NCBI GenBank assembly: GCA_016271365.2
Contig: CM057452.1
Span: 1,245,733,001-1,245,797,000, forward strand
Reading direction: 5' to 3'
Length of the DNA: 64,000 nucleotides
Origin: Neoceratodus forsteri
Lineage: Eukaryota > Chordata > Ceratodontiformes > Ceratodontidae
Position numbers and translations under genes: made by a program. Within the stretch, counting starts at the first letter, position 1, and each line of letters starts with the position of its first letter. The notes below the pieces were generated by a model. The model ran no database searches. It was not told where the DNA came from and saw only the letters and a list, made by a program, of their open reading frames with translations. Below, piece after piece: positions 34,781 to 46,800 of this stretch.

Positions 34781-35975
34781 AAGTCGAAAAAAAACATTTA
34801 TGCCATCATACAGCTTGCCGGCATTTCTTCAATTCGCAGTCGGCTTTGAAGAGTGCAGACATGTTCCCGGTCCACCAAAGATAGTCATGCTGGGCTCGGA
34901 GGTAAGTATGGGGGGTGGGAGGTGGGTGCGCAGAGGGTGGTGCGGGTTGGGGAGCGGGGCAAGACAGTCAACTAGGGACTGCTTTTTTTTTCTTCTACAG
35001 CAAGACGATGTTGGGCACCCCCGTCGGCCATACCGACTTTTGCCATGCTGGGGCAGTATTCAGTGAATGAGACAGTAGCTGTTTCGCAGCTCTGCATCTG
35101 GTAAGTGAAGGATGACCAGAGACATAGGTGAGTCCCAGTGGCAAGAGAGATGCACACAGCAGTGTGAGTGTCCTGCTGCCGTGGGCAACTCCCCTCCCCA
35201 AAGGTATCAGTTACACTGCGTGTAGTAGGGCATGATATGCACATAGTATCCTGATTGCCTGGATCACCTTCAGTTAGATTAGTCTTCTAATCACTGTGAG
35301 TGTTACCATTCCCAGTGCAGTGACACAGCAGCTGTCTTCATGACTCCTAGTAAGTGAGAATGATTACGAGGCTATGCATCATACAGACATTTAAAAAAAA
35401 GCTCAGCAGCTGTCACACATACAGTTACCATGCCTGCTTTACCTGTGATAGTATGCCACCTGCCACACCAGCCTGTCTGCCAGTAATTAAACCAACTGTC
35501 TCTACAGAAGGCGCAATAACTATGGATGGTGGTGCAAGGGTGGATTAAAGTCTTACTTCGGTCCACACTCAGCAGCCATCCCACAGACACTCAGTCTTCA
35601 GGAAATGTAATACTATGCAGCTCACTAGCTTCTTCCCTCCATCACAAATTCAGTAACCACTATCAACAGACATTCGGGTGAGTATGAACAGCGTTGCACC
35701 TGTGGATTAAACTCACAGTTTAATCTACACTCAGCAGGTGCCCCAGAAGAACGGACTGTGAGTTTTCTTTTGCTGTGATAGTATGCAATTCTGCAATTTA
35801 CAGGCAACATGTTACACTGCAAGATGTGAAAACATGAAAATTGATATCTAAATTGTCATTGTCACAGTTCTTTGTACAAGATAACCAAATTTATTCCATG
35901 TTTTCAGTGGAATTGCTTGACAACGCAGAAGGATACAATCCCTTTCTTGCAGTAAAACCTTTTTTTGGGTGCAGT
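34781..35975. other. unassigned spacer with hairpin repeats
   Basis: A CG-bearing patch at 34,790-34,960 holds no convincing exon. Two related segments lie at 35,528-35,576 and 35,692-35,741, sharing GTGGATTAAA and CACTCAGCAG. The second forms a stem: GGATTAAACT with AGTTTAATCT. A coding role is not supported. Confidence 0.5.
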
Positions 35976-36130
35976 ATTTATTTATTTATTTATTGAATTT
36001 TGATGACCGGGTAGGCCCACTGGGCACTGGAGGTCCCTTTTTCAGGTTCGATCCGGGAGTTACAGGACTAGTATGATGCACAATTAGTACAGATATAGCA
36101 TATGGCATGTGACGTTTGAACAACATTTAC
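35976..36130 (-). mobile_element. retroposon 3' tail with (ATTT)n
   Basis: ATTTATTTATTTATTG at the left is followed by AATTTTGATGACCGGGTAGG and AGGTTCGATCCGGG. The ATTT-type tail suggests the 3' end of a minus-strand non-LTR element or SINE. The body is unlike the Rex1-like tail beyond the microsatellite. Too short to classify. Confidence 0.45.
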
Positions 36131-36177
36131 TTTAGGGAAGTTTTACTGTACCCTTTACTTAACCCACGTTATAAGCA

Positions 36178-36323
36178 CAATAACCCACTCCAGGGTGTGG
36201 GGTCATAGGCATTTAATCTACCTGGGCCACAGTGAGGACACTCAGCCTGTGGCCTTGTGCCTCACAATGCACCCCAGGCATGGATTAAATGCTTATAACC
36301 CCACACTCTGTCATGGGTTATTG
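36178..36323. repeat. 146-bp palindromic MITE-like element
   Basis: The left arm CAATAACCCACTCCAGGGTG pairs with a right arm ending CTGTCATGGGTTATTG. The complementarity includes GTGTGGGGTCATAGGCATTT against its partner near 36,285 and runs to a centre near 36,245, at roughly 80 percent by eye. A diverged half-relative lies at 42,150-42,275. Confidence 0.82.
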
Positions 36324-36615
36324 TTTACTTGATACCAGTTGTTGTGGAGCCCCTTGAGACTGCACTAGGTGGCAGTTGTGAGACTGGGGCTCCCACTGTT
36401 GTGGCTACCCCACCGCATCAGCACCAAGTGGATGTGTCTTATTTAGGGCTGCAGCTACTGTAGTACCCCAACACAAAGCTCTCAGACAACCCCCCCCCCA
36501 CTCTCCCAGCTACAAACTGATGATCAGGGACTCTAATGCACAGTGGGTGGGTGAATGTTAATCATGTCCAAGTGAGCCTGCAGCTTGCACCAGACTCTCT
36601 AGCCATCTCCTCTTG

Positions 36616-36655
<40 letters not shown>

Positions 36656-36904
36656 CTCTCTCTCTCTCTCTCTCTGCAGTCCTAACTCTCTGTCTCTCTT
36701 GGTTGTTTATTATTAATTGGGGCCCATTGTGTTGCATCAGGTGGCTGACTGATAATCAGGTCCCTGTGAGCCTGTTCCAGCACTAAGCTTGTTGCCCTTT
36801 TTCTCTCTCTTGGCTGTAGACAATCTCGGTTTATTATCAGTCTCCCACCAACTCATGCATTCTTTGTTGTTGTCCTTCTATTCTGCTCTTCATGTTACTG
36901 AGCT
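36324..36904. other. unassigned spacer with microsatellites
   Basis: Contains (AC)15 at 36,621-36,650 followed by a TC run at 36,655-36,675. Otherwise nothing recognised. Confidence 0.6.
36621..36675. repeat. compound (AC)n-(TC)n microsatellite
   Basis: Thirty bases of AC, a short interruption, then about twenty bases of TC. Confidence 0.97.
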
Positions 36905-37275
36905 GCTTAAGAGCCTACTCACTGGGCATGAAAGCAGTCACCAGAGGGCAGCATTACTAAAATGTGCTTGGCTTCCCTGCAAGATACCACCTGTAGGTGG
37001 CACTGCCAAATACCCACTTGGTGAGCATGACAGGAGCCACCAGCAGGTAAGCAAGAGCCTTCTTGGTAGGTAGTGAGGAGATGCTGGTGGGCAGCATTAC
37101 CAAAAGGCCCCTCAGCAGGCATGAAAAGAGCTGTGGGTGGGCAGAATTACCTGGAGTCTACTTGGTGGCCATGAAAGGTGCCACTGGTAGGTGACATTGC
37201 AGGAGCTCACTTGACAGCTATTAAATGAGCCACCAGTGGGCAACATTACCAGTAATCCACTTTGAGGTCAGAAAG
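36905..37275. repeat. ~50-bp degenerate minisatellite
   Basis: The phrase GCATGAAAG-(GA)GCCACCAG-GGGCAGCATTACC recurs, with variation, near 36,926, 37,021, 37,117, 37,167 and 37,216. Spacing is about 50 bases or a multiple of it. The frame at 36,789-37,073 is a by-product of the array. Confidence 0.75.
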
Positions 37276-38506
37276 GCGCTGCTGTCAGACAGTAGTTATC
37301 TGCAGAAATGGTGACATATATGCATAGAGCCCAACAGCACCATTAGGTGATAAGGGGGAAGTTGGTTTCTGTATTGCTCATTGTCTACCAACCTGAAACA
37401 CTTAAGTAGTCAAACACATCCCAATAAAATTGCTTTGCACTTTGTAAGCAAACATAAAAATGAATGCACACAACCATGCAAATGCAGAACTTGGCCTCAC
37501 AAAAAAAATGCACAACACACACATGAAACTCACATGCAGTAAGCTGTTTGAAGGGGGGATGCCAGAGCCTGAAACCAGATGAGACAAAAAGCACACACCT
37601 GAAAGTTGTGTATGTGTGTTTGGGGAGGGGGGTAAATCAGTTAACTGCCACTCTTAGTCACTGATACACTTAAGTGTGGGTACAGAATTTACACAGACCA
37701 GTGTGTCAAGAATGACCCACTGAAAGCAATCAGGCAAAAGTCTGTCAAAAAAGCCAGCGTACAAAAATTATCTCGCTATTTCACAGTTTGTGTCTCGACA
37801 TATGCCTCCTCTACTTGAAAGTCTGCAAAATTGTTGGGTTTAAAAAAGTTTTAAAGTATAACTTATTTGAGCCTCTAGAGTGGGTTCAGTATGTTTTACC
37901 TGAATGTATCTGTTGTTATTCGTACTTGATTGAGTCTCTACAGTGTGTATGTTTTGCCTGAATGTATGTATTGTTATTTGTTTTTATTGACAACTGTACC
38001 TTGTACTTGTTGTGTTTTTTTTTTATGATTTGGATATCTTTGCAAATGGGTATTGTATGTCCAAAACTTTCCCTGAAAAATGAAATCAAAATACCTTGCA
38101 AGATTAAGGGGGATTACCTAATCACTCCAGAAATTACCTCCGATTGGCCTAGTAGCTTGACATGATTTTGAAATCCTGCTAAGTATTTTCTCCCCAGTAT
38201 CAATAAATAGCACAAAACAATTGATACTTGGTCTTTAGTACAGAGTACTGCATTATTTGGGGTATTCAGAAATAAATATTCATTACTCACACACCATTAC
38301 AGTCTGATTTTGTTTTAGACATACCATGGAGCAGTTGTATTTACATCAGTGTTGGTGCAGCAAACAAGACAATTTCAATGGCATTTCATCCCTTGTGTCA
38401 TGAAGTTATCTGACACATTTGTGTTGTATTCTAGTGGGCAGCATTGTATTTTTGCAATGTGAAAGATTTTATAAAAGAAAACAACAAAATGCAGCTCACA
38501 ACCTGA
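37276..38506. other. unassigned AT-rich spacer with a 64-bp duplication
   Basis: 37,867-37,925 and 37,931-37,985 are near copies (TTGAG-CTCTA-AGTG, then TGTTTT-CCTGAATGTAT). The following TATTGACAACTGTACCTTGT resembles LINE 3' UTR style, but I cannot place it. Confidence 0.45.
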
Positions 38507-38634
38507 ATTCTGGTAAAAGTGTTTTTTATTCAGGTGAGCCAAGCAGTAGCACTAACTACTGCAACTCCTTAAAGTGCAGGAGTAGTTAGTTGCAACACTT
38601 GGCTCCTCTGAATTAACACCACATTTACCAGAAT
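38507..38634. repeat. 128-bp palindromic MITE-like element
   Basis: ATTCTGGTAAAAGTG at the left end pairs with CACATTTACCAGAAT at the right end. The arms share GAGCCAAGC and CAACTAACTACT-type blocks and meet around TTAAAGTGCA at about 38,570. No coding capacity. Confidence 0.85.
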
Positions 38635-40171
38635 ATTTGCTGTACTCTGTATTTTTCTGTTTTTTTCTGTTGTGGTCTTCAGCCTAATAAATACAGCAGC
38701 ACACCTTGCTTCCTGTGTTCTTCTGTGAAATACTTAAAATAGCCTGATAATGGGATGAAGTTGAACAGCAAGAAAACACTTAAGTTTGACTGTGAAAAAA
38801 ATTAAAAATAATAATAATACTTATTTTAGAAGACACCAGTAGATACAGTATTACTTGCTACTGAGGCACAGATTAGAAAGGGGGTTAGAAAGAAAGGGAG
38901 AAAGGAGGTCAAACACAGGAAGGCTAAACAAGCTCAGAGCCTCAGTATAGGTCAACAGTTTCAGAATGATTACCGAGATCCCTGTACAGAAGCCAAGTTT
39001 ACCCTCAAGTAATGCTGCACACCAGCTTTATTTCTCTTTTACTGAGATATTTCCTGCTTTCTAAACAGAACCCTCCCTGTCAGTAACAATATTTTTTCTT
39101 TCATCAGGTTTGCATTAGCATAAAAAATAGCTACAGTATGTTATTCATTCATAAAAAAAATTGAATTCTCTTTCGTGTGCATGGCAATCTGTCAGTTTAT
39201 AATGGTTATAAATACTGAAAACTACTTAGGTGTTTAATTTTAGATTGTTTCCATGGCAATCCTGAAACCAGTCACAGGTTGTCAAGGTTACCTGCAGCAT
39301 GGTAGAAAATTAAGCTGTCACTATCAAAAAATATTCCTTAGCAGATTACACAAACTCCTAAATAACAACCCAATTCTTATAACGCTATTACAATGAGAAA
39401 CCAGAAAAACTGAGGATCTTTTAAGATAGTAGTAGCAGTGTTTTGTTGTTCATCAGTTTACAAACAGTCTATACAATCTCACATGATATAAAAATACCTA
39501 GTCACACAAGACAAAAAATAAATATACTTGAAAGCTGGCTAGCATATATAAAAAAGACAAATTTCATTTTTTAGGGCAATTGTATTGTTTTATTGTTTGA
39601 CAGTTTCAAAACAATCTTTATACTCTTGTATCATATAAAAACTCATATTCACACAAAATAGAAAAAAAATAAATATACAATCAATCAAGTCCAGCATATA
39701 TATCTAGATAGACAGATACTGTAGATAGAGAGATAGAGAGATAGCGAGATAGACAGATAGACAGATAGAGAGCAGAGAGATAGATAGATAGATAGATAGA
39801 GGGATAGATAAAAGACACATTACAGTGTTTTAAGGTGGTAAACAATGAAGGCCATTTCTTTTCTAACTGGAAACTGCCATATACGCTGTGTTTCTTAATA
39901 ATAATTGCTTGCAGACAGGTGGCTGGGAAAAGTACACATTATAAAATGTAAATCTCTTGTTGTTCCAATAAAAGGTATCAAACCACCCACTTTGTGTTTA
40001 CATGACTGTGTTCTGAACCTCTTTAGTTTCACCACAACTACAGTATATATCCGTGGAGAAGAATTAAACAGTACATAGTGTGTTATTGTAGGATAATGGA
40101 AATTCTCTGCTTTATAAGTCACTGTGATTCATTTTGGGTCTAACTTCATGAGAAAGTAAAATAAAGTGGCA
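38635..40171. other. unassigned AT-rich spacer
   Basis: AT-rich single-copy-looking DNA with a GATA-type microsatellite at 39,704-39,810. No gene or repeat family recognised. Confidence 0.5.
39704..39810. repeat. (GATA)n / GACA microsatellite
   Basis: Imperfect tetranucleotide run of AGAT, with AGAC and AGAG variants. Confidence 0.95.
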
Positions 40172-40408
40172 CACACCAGTAACTTCTAAATTAATTCATA
40201 ATCAAGGTAGCAGCAGCAAAGGACAACCCACACGAAAAGACTGACTCCCCAATATTTTGCAGTGCTTTGTTGCTTCAACCCACTGTTGAATCAACAGAGC
40301 ATTTTGAAATGTTGGGGCATCAGTCTGTATATGATCCAAAAGCTTTTTGGTGCCCTCTGCAGCTGATTTTTATTAATTATAACTAAACTAAGAAGAGTTG
40401 CTGGTGTG
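40172..40408. mobile_element. 237-bp MITE with terminal inverted repeats
   Basis: The left terminus CACACCAGTAACTTCT pairs with the right terminus AGAAGAGTTGCTGGTGTG. The inner arms GACTCCCCAATATTTTGCAG (40,245 onwards) and its complement around CATTTTGAAATGTTGGGGC meet at about 40,282, so the whole element is a palindrome. Short, AT-rich and without a frame, it fits a non-autonomous DNA transposon. Class not assigned. Confidence 0.85.
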
Positions 40409-43247
40409 CATCAGTTTCTTTTCCTTTCCAGTACTGCATTCCACATCTAACTGGCGGCATCTACCCACAGCTTTTTCACTTTCTTTCCATGACCTCAGCT
40501 CATAAGGCTTGCCATTTACCCCGCACTAATGCACACCTTGTGCTATATTAATGCTTTTAAAATGGGTAGGGAAGATCCTGCATCCTGACTGGTTGTTACC
40601 TGTGCATTAGATCTGTCTAATGCATAGGTAAAATCAAGTACTCCAAAGTCAGAATGCATTAGAACACAAATTGATGTGCCACACTGAACAGCCATTTTTG
40701 AACACTGCCATTTTATTCACTTAGTGAGGAAAATGAAAGAACTGATCAGCCCACCTAATTGTAATACAAGTTAAAGCCGTAAAATAGAACTCCTCCCACA
40801 GTACTGTTTCTGTTTTTCAGTACTTCAGCCATTTTCTTACTATTAGTGTGTTCCCTTCTCTCTCTCGTCACTGCTGCTCAACACTTGCTCGGTCGCTAAG
40901 CTGCTTACATCATCACAGTTGTAGCTGGCCCAGTGGCACTGAAGGCTGAAGCACTGGATGCCACACCTCATACCACACCGGTGATCCAAGTTCGGGAATG
41001 AGCTCGGACACTGAGGGTTAGCAGGGGAAGGAATAGGATCGAGTATCCGATGGACTGCTCTCCTCTCCCTGGGGAGCGATCATTGGTTTCTCCCATGCAG
41101 TAGTGACCCCCAGTGGAGACCGGAGGCATGGCTTGCACAAAGAGTAGTTCAGGGTAGTGGTGCAGCAGATGCTTATGGCACAGCCGTGAGGGCATCATTG
41201 CATGCCCATGCTCCTAGGTGGAAACAAAGGAAAAATCCCCCAATCCCAGATAGGCAATGGCTCTCCTCCGAGCTACTACACACCCGACACCGGGCACTGT
41301 CTCTGTCCCCCCACCTGTTCCTCCACCACCTCTGCCAGCACACTCAATTCTAGATAGAGTGCCAGAGTGGGGGCTACCCCACCCCAGGGGGCTCAGAGCT
41401 GGGGAGTCTGCCGGCTGGATGATGGAGGAGGGGCAAGCGGAGAGGAGGATCAGGTTGGTGGTAGATTGATGTCAGGCATGTAGGAGCAGCCTGAGAGAAT
41501 TTCAGGGGTAGGGAGTAGAAACAGAAGATACAAAAAAAAAAGTTCCCAGTTGTGCTGAAACTCACTGCTCACAGGATTATGGTTGCGTTGAAACTCTCCC
41601 AGTCTCTCTGATGCTCAGCCTCAGCTGAGCACTCTGTGTCACTCTTACTTTACATTTTTTTTCCAATTTTACACCAAGGGCAGGAAAAACAACTAGAACA
41701 CTTCAGACAAGCTGTTTCACTGTATTGTTGACATGTTTCAATCAAGTCTCTGTCTCTCTGTCTCAGCACCTCATAACAGAGCCATCTCATTTTCTTAGTC
41801 ACCGCAGAGGAAGAAGCAGTCAGGCAAGATATCTCTCTAAGTTTGTACCTTTTTACAGCTTCTAATCTAATATAGCAAATAATGTCACTTAGACTCATCA
41901 TATGGTGGGTGGGTGGGGGTAGGGGTTCAAAACTACATCAGTAAATAAAACTACACTAGTGGATACAACTTCAGGACAAAAGGCCACAAACTAGAAATTG
42001 CTAGGTAGAAGGACTATTTCAACACAAATCAATATTAAGAATTACATTTTTACAACTTTAAACATATTTATTTTAATTTCTAACATTTTTTTATTTAAAT
42101 TATCCATTTTGTCAGCACAAGAAGAAAGTCTAGGGAGTGTACTTAACAGGTCTAATCTCTCTTCCAGGGACAGAAGACACTTGACCTGTGGCCTCACATC
42201 TCACTGCACCCCTAGGTGTGCAGTTATATCTCTTCAATGCACACTCTGTCACATCTTATTGCTTACTTAAATTATGGGCTCAGCTATTTCTATTATGCAA
42301 TCCTTTCAGAGGCTGAAAATAATGCCACTCCTTGAAAAAAAATACTACCATGCAGAAGAAGGAAAATATGGGCATTTTTTATTGTTTGTAAGTTGTTTTA
42401 TTTTACATATTCTCAGTGTTCCAAAATGTTGAACAGATGTGTATAATGAACAAAGATTAAAAGAAATGCATCAACCACTACTGTATGTCAACACACTAAT
42501 GTCCAAGTGTGTGTTATCTTACTGTATTCAGAAGCCATGACTCAGAAATCAATAGACTGTCAGGCTTCATTTTACTCCAACTGACAAAACTTCAACCTAG
42601 TTTAATTGCAATTTTGAGCAAGTTGGCAACCAATGTTATGAAGAACATCTTTGCAGTGAACTGGAATGTTGGTTTGTTGGTGTTGCTCATTCAGTAAGCG
42701 TACATCTCACTCCCTTAAGGCTGCAAGGGTTTGATCCTTCATACAACATCATCCTAGCCTGGGGGGTTAATTGACTCTGTAATCACTGGTTATGGCTGAT
42801 ATCTCAAACTACCGTAAAATCAGTTGCTGTCAAACTTAGTAAATACAGGGGAGCTATCTTAAATGCATACCCTATTTGCCAGCTGTGAGTATGAATTTAA
42901 GTGGGCTATGCACTTAAGATCTCTTGATATTAATTTGGAAAAAGAAAACTGGCTGAATTTACATTGCTAAAAATGGATTATTTTATGAGGGTTCTCACTG
43001 GGACTTTTACTGTCTTGATCAGGAGAGTGATTGTAAATGATTTGGAGTAATTGTCTGCTTCACTGTCACTGCATTAAACACCTTCCAGCAGTTGTTAATG
43101 ACTAAAACAGTTAGGTCATGAACTACCAGTCATTACAATTATATAATTTCTGTGTGTTTAATTCTTACTTGGTTTTAATGTGCAGATATACTTTTTGTTT
43201 GTATAAGTTTACCATTTATATATGGTTGCATTTAACATCTTACCTGA
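40409..43247. other. unassigned spacer
   Basis: Contains a moderately CG-bearing stretch at 40,970-41,470 with a Pro-rich 70-codon frame (41,257-41,469) that I do not trust. A relative of the 36,178 palindrome lies at 42,150-42,275. The rest is AT-rich DNA with nothing recognised. Minus frame 41,650-41,901 (83 codons, Cys-rich) has no motif. Confidence 0.45.
42150..42275. repeat. diverged relative of the 36,178 palindrome
   Basis: GACCTGTGGCCTCACA and GCACACTCTGTCACATCTTA, followed by TTGCTTACTT, match in order the right half of the element at 36,178-36,323 (GCCTGTGGCCTTGTGCCTCA, CACACTCTGTCATGGGTTAT, TTGTTTACTT). Confidence 0.6.
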
Positions 43248-46140
43248 AACATAGAAACATAGAATTTGATGGCAGGTAAGGACCCCTTGGGCCATCTAGT
43301 CTGCCCATTTATCCCTATTTACACTATTACCACAGACCATACCTGATCTAGATCTTTCTTCCCCCCCTTTCCTTTCCAGTATGATTCCCTTGTGCTTATC
43401 CCGTGCACTTACCCCATCACTGTTTTCACCCCCATTGCCTCCACTGGAAGGCTGTTCCAGGAATCCACCATTCTTTCTGTGAAGAAGAATTTATTCATAT
43501 CTCTGCTGATTGTAACCCCTTTCAGCTTCATAGCATGTCCCCTTGCTCTTGAACACCTTTTCTTCTGAAAAATACTCCCCTCCTGTACCTTAATTACCCT
43601 CTAAGGTACTTACAGGTCTAAATCATATCACCGTTCTCTCTCCTCTGTTCCAGGGTGTACTGTAAATATTAGGGTACTTTAGCCTCTCCTCATAAGGCTT
43701 TTGATGCAGACCATGCACTATTTTGGTTGCCCTCCTCCGGACTGCTTCCACTCTGTCTATGTCCTTGCAGAGATGTGGTCTCCAGAACTGGACACAGTAC
43801 TCTAGGTGGGGTCTTACCAGTGATCTATACAAAGGTAACACCACCTCTCTCTTTCCTCTGGTAATACCCATCCCTATGCAACCCAGCATCTCACCATCCC
43901 TATTCACCCCAGCATCTCACTAGCCTTCACTACTTCCTTGTTGAACTGCCTGGCAACCTTTAGGTAATCTGATATGATTATCCCCAGGTCTCTTTCCCGC
44001 TTGGTGGTCATCAGTACCACTTTACCTATTGTGTAATCCACCCCTGGTTTCTGTGCCCTAAGTGCATTATTTTGCACTTTTTTACATTGAAACCCAGCTA
44101 CCATGCTCTTGCCCACTCCTCTGATTTTCTCAGGTCTCTGCTTATCCGTTCCACACCCACAAGTGTCCACCCTATTACAGACTTTGGTGTCATCTGGAAA
44201 CAGGAGAACCTTCTTTTATAGTTCAACTGTAATGTCACTTATAAAGACAATAAATAGGACCAGACCCAGCACTTATCCCTGAGGAATCCAGCTGATCACC
44301 CTCCTTTCCTTGGAGTGAACCCCATTCACCACCACCCTCTGTTGCCAATCCCCTAACCAATTTCTTATCCAGTTTACCATATTTGGACCCACTCTCCTAA
44401 GCTACCCAGCTTGCTTACTAGTCTCCTGTGTGGAACAATGCTGAAAGCCTTACTGAAATCTAAATAGGTCTTGTCCACCGCTCCACCCAAATATAAATCC
44501 TTTGTCACCCAGTCAAAGAAATTTATCAGATTCGTTTGACATGAACCCCCCCACCCCGCAGAAAACCATGCTGCCCTGGGTCTTGTAACCCACTGGATTC
44601 AAGATATTCTACAATCCTTTCCTTTAGCAGTGATTCTATTAACTTTCCCACCACTGATGTCAGGCTGACTGACCTAAAATTGCCAGCCTCCTCCCAGCTA
44701 CCACTTTTGTGCAGCAGGACTACATCCACCCTCCTCCAGTCCTCCAAAACTACTCCTGTTTCCAGTGGGCTGGAAAACAAAACTGTCAGATGGGCAGCCA
44801 GTATTTCCCTGAGCTCCCTCAAAACCCTTGGATGCACCCCATCTGGCCTATTGCTTCGTACACCTTGAGATTAGCAAGTCCCTTCAGGACTCAAAGGACT
44901 AGCCCCACCCCCCAAGCTTCTCTTACTCTTTTTGTGGCTCCTCCCCTTCCCTTCTCCTTCATCTGTGAACTCTGAACAAAAGAATTTGTTCAGGATGTCT
45001 CCCTTTTTCTGGTCCTCCTTTACATAGTCCCCCCTTTCCCTTTTTAATGTCACCCCTGGTCTTCCCCTTTTCACTGGTATACCTAAAAATTGTCTTGTCC
45101 CCTTTCACTACCTCCTGGGTTATTCTGTCTTCAGCCTGAGCCTTTGTGCTCTGTATTGCTTTCCTTGCTTCCCTTTGTTTCCCTTGATACATCACCCTGT
45201 CCTCTTTCCTCTGTATCTCCTTATACCTTCTGAATGCTACCCTTTTAGCGTTTACCTTTTCTGCCACCTCTTTTAAGAACCATAGTGTTCTGTTTTTGTT
45301 TTTGCTTTGCTCACTTGTTTGATGTAGAGGTTTGTTGCCTTTACTATGCCTCCTTTTATCTTTCCTCCACACCATGCAGGCCAACGTCCCACCAGGTAAT
45401 CTCTGAGGCATTCACTCATCTTTGTAAAAATTGCCCTCCTGAGATCCAGGACCCTCACCCTTCTGTGGTTCAGTTCCACAGCTGTCCTTATATTGAACCA
45501 CACTGCATGGTGATCAATGGTCCCCAAGTGGCCTCTCACCTTGATGTCTGCAACACTATCCCTGTTAGTGAGTATGAGGTCCAGTATTGCCCCATCACAA
45601 ATTGGTTTGCTGACTAGTTGCCTGAAGAATGCCCCCTGTAGACACTCTAGGATGTCTCTGCTTCTAGCTGAGGCTCCAAACTACATTTAGCAGGCTGAAG
45701 TCCCCTACCAGTAACACCTCTCCTTTTTTGCCATGTTGCCAATGGCTTCTTCCAGTACTTTACCAAGTTCCTCCCCATTTCCTGGAGGTCTGTAGATCAC
45801 TTGAGGGTGAATAGTGGCTCCATTCCACATCTCCTAGGTAGTCCACAGTACCTCTACCTACCCCTGTATTCCCTGTATCTGTGTAGGTTTTTTGCTGTCC
45901 TTTACATAAAGCACCACAACCCCCACTCGATCCTTCATCTACAGGGTATAGTTTCATATGGTCATGTTCCAGTCATGGTTTTCAGTACATCATGACTTGG
46001 TAGTGGCAACAATATCCAGGTTGACCTCTAGCATGATGGTCTCTAGGCCAGGAATCTTATTTCCCACACTTCTTGCATTAGCACAGATGGCCTTTTAGAT
46101 TTTATTTCTGCTGTGCTTGTTTACCTCCTTTTTAGGGTTG
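43248..46140 (-). mobile_element. CR1 LINE with nearly complete ORF2
   Basis: The left edge is the octamer-style CR1 tail, seen as AACATAGAAACATAGAATTT. The minus strand carries the 3' UTR, RT, linker and endonuclease up to the ORF2 start near 46,130. It may belong to the same insertion as the CR1 ORF1 at 49,380-50,420, separated by later insertions. Confidence 0.88.
43623..46130 (-). pseudogene. CR1 ORF2 endonuclease-reverse transcriptase, broken
   Basis: In minus order: AICANARSVGNKIPGLE (46,050-46,110, the ORF2 start); DIVATTKSW (about 46,010); LVGDFS (45,690); GTIDHHAVWFN (45,500, the SDH-type endonuclease motif, with I for S); a basic linker (44,959-45,411); and the fingers VVLLHKSGSWEEAGNFRSVS (44,740). 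The catalytic box is VLLFPDDTKV (44,205, FPDD for FADD). The C-terminal block is MLGCIGMGITRGKREVVLPL with IDRVEAVRRRATKIV (43,700-43,900). Many stops and frameshifts. Confidence 0.87.
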
Positions 46141-46288
46141 CAGTGGGTAGAGCTCTGCAGGCCTCCTGCAGTTGATTGGAAAAGGAGATTTTTCTGACTG
46201 AATAACAGTGTGGAGTTGCTTCACAGTTGCCTCCATGTCTGTGAAGCACTCTGCTATCTCCATTAGCAGTCTCACAGCACTATTTAGT

Positions 46289-46439
46289 GGAGGCCATGGC
46301 GGTGGAACACAGCATAGTCCACCATGTCCAAGATGTCCACCAAACAGTATTGCGCATGCATGGCTACTTGCACATGTGCAGTACAGGTTGGCGTCCATCT
46401 TGGACATGGTGGACTATGCCATGTTCTACCATGACCTCC
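46289..46439. repeat. 151-bp palindrome
   Basis: GGAGGCCATGG at the left pairs with CCATGACCTCC at the right. Internal blocks AGCATAGTCCACCATGTCCA and its complement TGGACATGGTGGACTATGCC pair fully. Arms continue to GCGCATGC near the centre (about 46,360). One of the best-preserved inverted repeats in the window. Confidence 0.88.
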
Positions 46440-46520
46440 TTTTTGTGTTTTATTGTATATATTTTTCCTCTCCCCACCCAGCCCTCCCTTTCAGCACCAA
46501 CCATGCCACACCCACCCCAG

Positions 46521-46800
46521 AAACATAACAGTGACACTGGAGGTGCCCAATCCCCCAGTGTTGTGATCGTGTTCCGCCGTGACCTTTTTTTTTTAAATAT
46601 ATATATACATTTTTCTTCCCTTCCACCTGATAGTCCCTCTCAGCACCCCCCCTAGAAACATAACAGTGACTCTGGGGGTACCCAATCCCCTAGTGTCACA
46701 ATCAGGAATCCTTGGTCATTTTTTTTCTTCAAAAAGAAAACTGTCTATTGATGTCTCTTGCGGCTGTTACTGTCCTCTACCCTGACCCTCCCACTCAGCA
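46521..46800. repeat. 134-bp diverged tandem repeat family
   Basis: Two units share AAACATAACAGTGAC and CCCAATCCCC-AGTGT. After the second unit comes AAAGAAAACTGTCTATTGAT. The same order (CACTGACAATGGAGTGCCCA, then AAAGAAAAATGTCCATCGAT) is found at 53,115-53,240, so this is a dispersed repeat. Confidence 0.65.

Noticed and set aside
36045..36060. tRNA B-box-like GGTTCGATCC as evidence for a tRNA gene
   Set aside because: No matching A box at the right distance and no cloverleaf; it lies in a retroposon tail fragment.
40950..41110. 5S-rRNA-like or 5S-SINE-like segment (ATACCACACCGGTGATCC, GGTTAGCAGGGG)
   Set aside because: Only scattered words match; the internal promoter boxes are not present in order.
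41257..41469. Pro-rich 70-codon frame in a moderately CG-rich patch, considered as a host exon
   Set aside because: No splice-site support, no domain, and no neighbouring exon candidates.
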